DNA of 64,000 bases, from NCBI RefSeq assembly GCF_016086655.4, contig NC_052133.2, positions 12,422,301 through 12,486,300 on the forward strand. The letters run 5' to 3'. This stretch comes from Lepeophtheirus salmonis (taxonomy: Eukaryota; Arthropoda; Copepoda; Siphonostomatoida; Caligidae). The first letter of the stretch is position 1. Each line of letters starts with the position of its first letter. Below, piece by piece: positions 57,821-64,000 of this stretch. The notes beneath the pieces were generated by a model, which saw only the letters and a list, made by a program, of their open reading frames with translations, did not search any database and was not told the DNA's origin. Position numbers and translations under genes: made by a program.

Positions 57821-59268
57821 GGTCTCTTTGTAGAAGGAAAAAAGAATCAAATTGTGGTAGTATACGCTCAGTTATTTAGTTTTATCTCAAAACTTTTGCA
57901 CCTCCCGGTATCATACAATATACATATGAACAATGGACATGATTTTAATTCGTTACATAACAAATATCCATAATTTTTTATTAATATTAAAGGAATTCTG
58001 ATGGCACATAATTTCATATGAGGAAACGTTTCTGGTGATAAGATTTACCTAGATAGGTTCATACATACAACAACATATAATATGTATGTTTAAACTTGAT
58101 TGGAGTTAATATACAACAGGTATGATGTACTGATATTAGTATTATGTCACCTTGACTCAAACTGTGGGTAGATTTAAATCGAAAAAAATCAACTCAACCT
58201 TAACAAATAGTATTAATAATGGTCCATTAAAAGTTTATGTCCCAAGTATCAATCCTATTATATTGTCTGATCCTCTATTTATTAACATCTTTTGTTAAAA
58301 TTGTGTCTATCCAAGTATGAAATAACCACAAAACTATCAAATAAACTAGAGCGAAACGTTAGGTTGAGAATATTTTCTTGGCTACGAAAAACAATATCCC
58401 CTCAAGATGTTGCTTTTGAGATACCACAGACTCAACGGCAGATAAATTCTGATAGGTTTAAAATATTTTATTGCACTCTGTTCATCTAGTAAGGGATGGG
58501 ATTTTTGGAGAGAAAAGATACAGTTTTATTCTCATCGACCTATAAAAATGACCCCTCTATAAGAATTGATTATATTTTTTGATAGAGGTTACATCAATGG
58601 ATGATGATCATTTAGGTACAAGCCTTTTGTTTCATTTTAATTATTGCAACTGCCTTCTCGCCTCTTTCCTTAGAGTCTCTTTAGCATAGATGACGTTACT
58701 TAATTACTTTTCTCCTCTGCAATTTTTTCTTCCTTTGGCTTATTAATTCAATTAAAAGAATAGATTCATATAAGTTCCATTGTGGGGTATTTTAGAGTAA
58801 TATTTATGACACCCTCAACCACCTTAGCAGACAAGAAGTTGTCGCGTAGCCAACTATGTTTCTACAAATATTGGTCACCTGGTCTTCGTTTTACCACTTG
58901 GTTTATAGTTATGTTCCTAAAATATTTTATAATTTTATGTAGTGTTATGTCTAATGGACACATCAGGGCCGTAATTACAGTTTCGTTATTAATGACCAGA
59001 TTTTTGTTTATTAAGTGGGCCTAGTTGAAGTGATTACGACCCTACACTGTTATGAGTAAGTTTTGGTGTCATATCCAAGCATGTTTGAGTATGGAAGATA
59101 GCGGCTCCTAAACTATTGATTTGACGATTATAATTGTGCAGGATCTGTGTTTTTATATAAATATGTAAACAAAGCTGCTGTGTATTAAATTTAAGTCGTG
59201 TTCCTCCCTCTTAAACTTTTTATTGTTATTAGTTGTTTTGGTTATGAGAACTGCACTTTGTATTACTC
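57821..59268. other. Intergenic, nothing recognised
   Basis: Short frames at 58292-58489 and 58782-59024 show no domain. AT-rich with no element ends. Confidence 0.5.
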
Positions 59269-59568
59269 AAGGTTAATAAAAATACAATGTTAGAACATCA
59301 TGTAATCGGTCTTCCTAGAAGTTTCAATTTGATGTATTGTACCAACTGCTAGGCAAGACACTCATATTTGGACAAAACATGCAACCACTCATAGTTTATC
59401 ACGTCACTTTTGCTAGAATTTTCAACTTAATGTATCGTACCGACTACTTGACAAGAAAAACAGATTTTTGACTATATTTAACTATGACGTCAATATGAAA
59501 AGCGTGGTGAAAGTCAAACATCAGTCGTACTCGCGTTATGGTATAACCTTGTATTTCTATTAACCTTG
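59269..59568. mobile_element. MITE with 24-bp TIRs (copy 2)
   Basis: The left end aaggttaataaaaatacaat and the right end aaccttgtatttctattaac (continuing cttg) are inverted complements. The interior matches 1753-2025, including 'gatgtattgtaccaactgct' and a TGACGTCA at 59485. Confidence 0.75.
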
Positions 59569-59698
59569 CTATTACCTATAAATTCCTACCAGGCGAGTTG
59601 CTACCGGCTAGTATAATTAGTAGTGCTATAAATTCTGTGAATTTTATAGTTGGGCGGTTTTTTTTGTTTTGTTTTTTGAATCGATAATCTTAAGAATC

Positions 59699-59936
59699 AG
59701 GGTTAATAGAAATACAAAGTTATATACTCTGGCTCGCCAGAATTTTCAATTTGATATAATGTACCAGCTGTTGGGTCACAGAAAGACAGATTTTGACGTC
59801 ATAAAGTATAAAAACGGTACTCTAACAGTAACGGTGAAGGAAGGATATATATAGGTACTCTTGGTAGCAGTTATACTCTTTGACGTCACTAAAATGAAAA
59901 AAAAGTCTTTATAACCTTGTATTTCTATTAACCTTG
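59699..59936. mobile_element. MITE with 24-bp TIRs (copy 3)
   Basis: The left end agggttaatagaaatacaaa and the right end aaccttgtatttctattaac (continuing cttg) are nearly perfect inverted complements. TGACGTCA octamers lie at 59794 and 59881. It lies 130 bases after copy 2 in the same orientation. Confidence 0.75.
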
Positions 59937-60854
59937 TGCTAGAATGAGTTTTCTTTTCCTTAGCATATATGTCTTGTCACATCCCACAGAAAACCACAAA
60001 ACAAAACAACTCCCTCAATAATAGGTGAAGTAAATAGTTTTATCAATAAAATTAAAAGTAATAAATAAAATTAACATTCCGGTCAAACTCGACAATTTCC
60101 ATTATTTTATCGAATAAAATTAAATTAACAGAACGAATAAATAAAATTAAAAAGAGGACATTCTGGTCTTTTCAAGTCGTATTGATACGAAGAATGTATC
60201 AATTTCCATTATTTTATCGACATATTCGATGATTGACCTAGATATAGCTCAAAATACACCTAGCATACTCTGTTTTAACTTGACCTAATAACAACAACAT
60301 TGTTTACTTTAAAATTTAGGTCTATATTAATATTCCATTTGTTTTTTTTTAAAGAAATAAGCTACAAAATCTCATACTACCTTGCAGATGATATTATATT
60401 ATTTTAGTTTAGTTTTCACATGCAATATTAATTATAACAAGATCTCGTCCAACTTCTCAAATTGTTTCAAAATCGCTTTTTACTAAATAATACAAATATA
60501 ATTCCCCCATTGAAATCCAAGAACATAACTAATATTTATAATAAATGTTCTAACAATACCTTATTTATTTTCTTATAAAAGAAAAAAGGGAATCTTAATT
60601 TTTTTTTTTTTTTTTGCAAATTTCAAATACATTGCATAATAAATTGTCAGAACGCAAAACTATGTTGTCATCTTTCGTTTTAGGTATTTGACAATAATAT
60701 AAGTATTACAAATTTTGAATGTATTCTGTACCTCCATCCGTGCCGTGCGCACGCCCAAGGTAAAAATGACTCTTCCAGATAACACACAATAGTGGAAGAA
60801 ATGACTACCCCACTTTATGGGGATTTGCAATTATCTTTAGTGGTAAAAAACTGA
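59937..60854. other. Intergenic, local short repeats
   Basis: The phrases 'aataaaattaa' and 'caatttccattattttatcga' (about 60098 and 60199) repeat locally. No gene. Confidence 0.45.
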
Positions 60855-61255
60855 GTATAATGGGTATATTAAAAAAAAGAACGAAAATCAACATGGTACA
60901 ATTTGAAAAATATTTTGGAGGAGATCAGCTATAATCAGCTGTGACAAGGGAGGATGGGGAGAAGGAAATAAAATAGGTCATTGGCAAGTATTATTTCAAT
61001 GTCGATCCCCAATTCTACTCTGGGTCCAAAAAAGGACTTACAATTATAATTCCGCTACAAATCCTTATTCAGCCCACACGATTGTTCAATCAGATTTTGA
61101 ATATGATTGAATGTATTAAGAAAGTAAGCTCACTGATCGCGGAGTAAAACAATAATGACAACGGAAGAGGAAAAGAAAATTCATTCTTCAGATTACCAAT
61201 TCCAAAAAAAAAAAATTGCTGCTAAAACATTCACAGCATTTACATCACTAATGAT
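60855..61255 (+). repeat. Repeat family R1, copy at 60.9 kb
   Basis: This is a full-length relative of 57437-57820: 'tggaggagatcagctataat', 'cagctgtgacaagggaggat', 'atgtcgatccccaattctac' and 'aatgacaac'. It ends at 'tttacatcactaat'. Confidence 0.65.
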
Positions 61256-62535
61256 CATAAAGATTGGGTGGCAGTATTAATTTTTTTTAAAGGATATGAA
61301 TGACAATAAATGTCAATATATTTTGAAATTAGTAAATTAAAGGTTAAATTTGGATTCTTTTTTATTCTTATAGATTTTGTTAATTAATACATGTCATCTC
61401 AATTGTATGTTAAATTAAAGAGACTAACAGTCCTCTATTAACTTTCTGAAAATCGACTTGAATGATAAAATCGTACATTTTCATAAAGGGCTAAAAAAAC
61501 TCCTCCAATCGGTTTGAACAGGATGTAAAGAGAGAACATGGCCGTGTAGATGTTGGTTGAAAGTTGGACTCTCAATAAGTGTTACAGCAAAAAGAAAAAA
61601 GAGTTATTGGCCCTTCCAATGTTAAAAACAGTGCGTCGAGCCTGTCATCTATGAAACTTTACGAAAAATATTGTCAAATTAACTCTGTGCTAGTCAACGC
61701 TATTACCATAAGTGTAGGAAATGGGGCCGAGCAGTGGTGCTTGAATCCTAGGAATAATTGGCTTCCACTTTTAATAAATTTTTATATTTAAATCATTAAA
61801 AAATGTTAATATTCTATAAAAAATATTAAATGTGAAATATTTTGAAGTTTTTTTGCAATTTATCTTCCATTAAAAAAAAAATTATTCATTCAAATTATTA
61901 CCCTTCTATATTGAAAAAGTTTCTTTCAAAAAGGGTTTTAATTTAACTCTAATACTTTTCCAAAGAAGTTATTTGTCAAATTTGATATTTATAAATTTAA
62001 AAAACAAAGTCTCATTTTTGTATAGAGTTAGTTATTAATAATCGGGCAAAATTGAAGCTGTTCTCCCAAATAACTATCATATCCTATGCTCCTAGTCCCC
62101 CCTCCCCCCGGCCCACCAAATAAATAACAATATGCATTAGTATATGTATAGTATAATAGGTACTGTTATGAATAAATCTTTGACATCTTAGCCCAAAGCA
62201 AGGCTAAGTATGTCTTCAAAATATTTCATAAATTGACAGTGGCCATATACAAAGGCATATACAAATTTTAGAGAGATGTTGGAGTAATTTGCCCCAGCCT
62301 TGTACATATTATAAAATATATAGTTATTTCATTAAATAAAATAAATATTTTCTTTAAAAAAAAAAATATAAAAAGAAACTTGAATTTGTTATACAAAAAG
62401 AAAATTAAAAAAATGAGGATCTCAAATTTAATTTAAATTTTAAAAAAAAACTAAATTGGGTACTCGATAGACTGCAAAACCTCTGTATAAAATCAAATTG
62501 AGTGATGTATTTCAATTTGTTCCAAATGCATATTG
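61256..62535. other. Intergenic, nothing recognised
   Basis: A 70-codon plus frame at 61579-61791 (MLQQKEKRVIGPSNVKNSAS...) has protein-like composition but no domain that I know and no splice context. The rest is AT-rich. Confidence 0.4.
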
Positions 62536-62539
62536 TGAG

Positions 62540-62690
62540 TTATGCATTTTTGTACGCTTTTTGCTACCTTGACCCTGATCTTGAACCTCTAACCGTGACC
62601 ATATATAATCTTTACATTTAGTTTGATCAAAATCGATCCGTAACTTTTGCTGTACTCCTAGTGACTAACATGCAAACAAGCAGGAGTAAA
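62540..62690 (-). repeat. Dispersed repeat with 'caaaagttacggatcgattt' (copy 2)
   Basis: This is the inverted relative of 31228-31400: minus-strand 'caaaagttacggatcgattt', 'ggtcacggttagaggttcaa' and 'cagggtcaaggtagcaaaa'. Confidence 0.6.
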
Positions 62691-63400
62691 AACATTTGCT
62701 CCTTTCAACTTTGTTGATGGAGTCAATATGAATATAAATCATATAATTCAATTAAAATAGAAGATTTCCATATACAAAACAGTAATCAAATGTAAAATAC
62801 ATTAAGGATCGAATATGAAAATATTTTAAGTGCCATTTATGCTGTTAGACTATCTATTTATTACTACTAAAATTTGAATGTTTTGGTCAACTACGCTGGC
62901 ATCAACATAATCACAAAATGTTTTTATTTCTATTTTACAAAACAATCAACACTTATAAACAGAGCAAGAGTCCACTCAATAAATCCTGAGCACGCTTCCG
63001 CTAAAAAATGAAGAAAAATAAAGTACCAAAAATAAATAAATTGAAGAGTTTAAAATTATATTTAAAATTTATAGAAATCCATTAAATTACTAATCCAATG
63101 TTTTAACAATAAATTTTTTGATTCATAGACAAAAGTTATTTATTTTTCTTATTTGAAAGTTTTCATCTTTTAACTTTGGCATCTATCCTTAAAAGGTTGA
63201 CCAACTTTAGAATATACTTTCTCGACGGTAGATGAGGATAGGAGTGTATAAATAAGAAGGTAAAATTTGTGTTTGATTAGACCAAACGCCAAATATTTAA
63301 ATATCTTTGAATTACAATAATTAAGTTACTAGAATTCACATATCCACATGCAAATAAGATAACATTCAGTGCTAATGCGTAGTGATTCCCAAGAAGTGTA
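62691..63400. other. Intergenic, nothing recognised
   Basis: AT-rich with no open frame of note. Confidence 0.5.
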
Positions 63401-63449
63401 TCTTAAGGTTATTTAAAGTGTGTCGTACAGTTTATTTTTGCAAACTATG

Positions 63450-64000
63450 GAGCAGAGCAAAAAATTTAATATTTGAAATTTTTATTGAATAGTTATAGAT
63501 TTTTGAATTTTTTTGTCATGCAATTTATTTTTTATTCTTTTGTTTTTTCTTCATATTATTTACTCATATCACATGAGTCAAAAATCATAAAATAATCCAA
63601 ATAATAATTATAAAAATAAAAACAAGACAATGTAAGAATTTGAATTGAATTAATATGTTTAATTAATGAAGGAGGAAAAGAAAAAAACCCCAAGATAAGT
63701 AATCAGATCATGAAGTGAGGTTCCCAAGCAGAAAAAATTATATTTTAAATATAATTTTTGAATTCTTTTTACAAAAAATTTAGTTTTTCAAAAAAATTTT
63801 ACAAAAAATTTATTATTTTGTTAACAACTGAAGATTTTTGAAATTTTTTTACAAAAAATGCAATCTTCTTTGAATAGATATGATTTTGATTTTTTTTTCT
63901 AAAAAAAAATAATATTGGAAATGTCAATTCTTAAATTTTTTTTTTCGGAAGTAAAACTTTTTGTGATTAGCTATAGATTTTTGAATTTTTTTTTCGAAAC
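63450..64000. repeat. AT-rich MITE-type sequence running off the window
   Basis: 'gaatagttatagatttttga', 'ttttttacaaaaaatttag' and 'gattagctatagatttttga' are the family's interior words. No terminus is visible before the window ends. Confidence 0.5.

Noticed and set aside
1..64000. CRISPR array, operon or bacterial promoter structure
   Set aside because: The repeats are dispersed or TIR-type, there is no regular spacer pattern, and the gene has spliceosomal introns; the sequence is eukaryotic.
1..64000. tRNA or rRNA genes
   Set aside because: I scanned for cloverleaf-like and rRNA-like conserved stretches and saw none I could support; a covariance-model search would be decisive.

Overview
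The window looks like AT-rich nuclear DNA of an arthropod: one intron-rich gene, thousands of bases of intron, and many decayed DNA transposons. The repeat style (dense Tc1/mariner remnants and AT-rich miniature elements) makes me suspect a caligid copepod such as Lepeophtheirus. That is an inference from appearance, not a database match. I see no bacterial features, no RNA genes and no CRISPR array.

The only gene I can support as functional is a plus-strand LIM-domain gene of the LIMCH1/LMO7 family, the counterpart of Drosophila smallish (smash). I assembled it from ten coding exons between 12151 and 42326. All exon phases agree and the model gives 912 residues. An N-terminal segment and the family DUF4757-type motif are followed by a long disordered Ser/Pro/Asn-rich middle, a charged helical stretch, a Gln/His/Asn-rich segment, one complete C-terminal LIM domain and a possible PDZ-binding tail. 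A GC-richer stretch ending in a strong donor at 8345 may be a non-coding first exon.

Bases 1-8100 hold a candidate pogo-like element with a miniature element nested inside it, a mariner pseudogene and a duplicated coding-like block. The introns at 12.3-19.1 kb and 21.0-36.2 kb are packed with MITEs and Tc1/mariner fragments, including a nearly complete element at 28137-29116. From 42.3 kb to the end there is no host gene that I can support. That region holds Tc1-like fragments, mariner and hAT transposase pseudogenes (45-51 kb) and several dispersed repeat families, with a tandem pair of 24-bp-TIR MITEs near 59.3-59.9 kb.

Recurring themes are transposase copies whose middle has been deleted, a Tc1-like copy rearranged into a foldback element, a perfect 38-bp palindrome inside a MITE, and many CRE-type TGACGTCA octamers, most of them carried by MITEs. 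I found nothing that I would confidently call a new biological system. The strongest leads are the structured repeat families and their CRE octamers.
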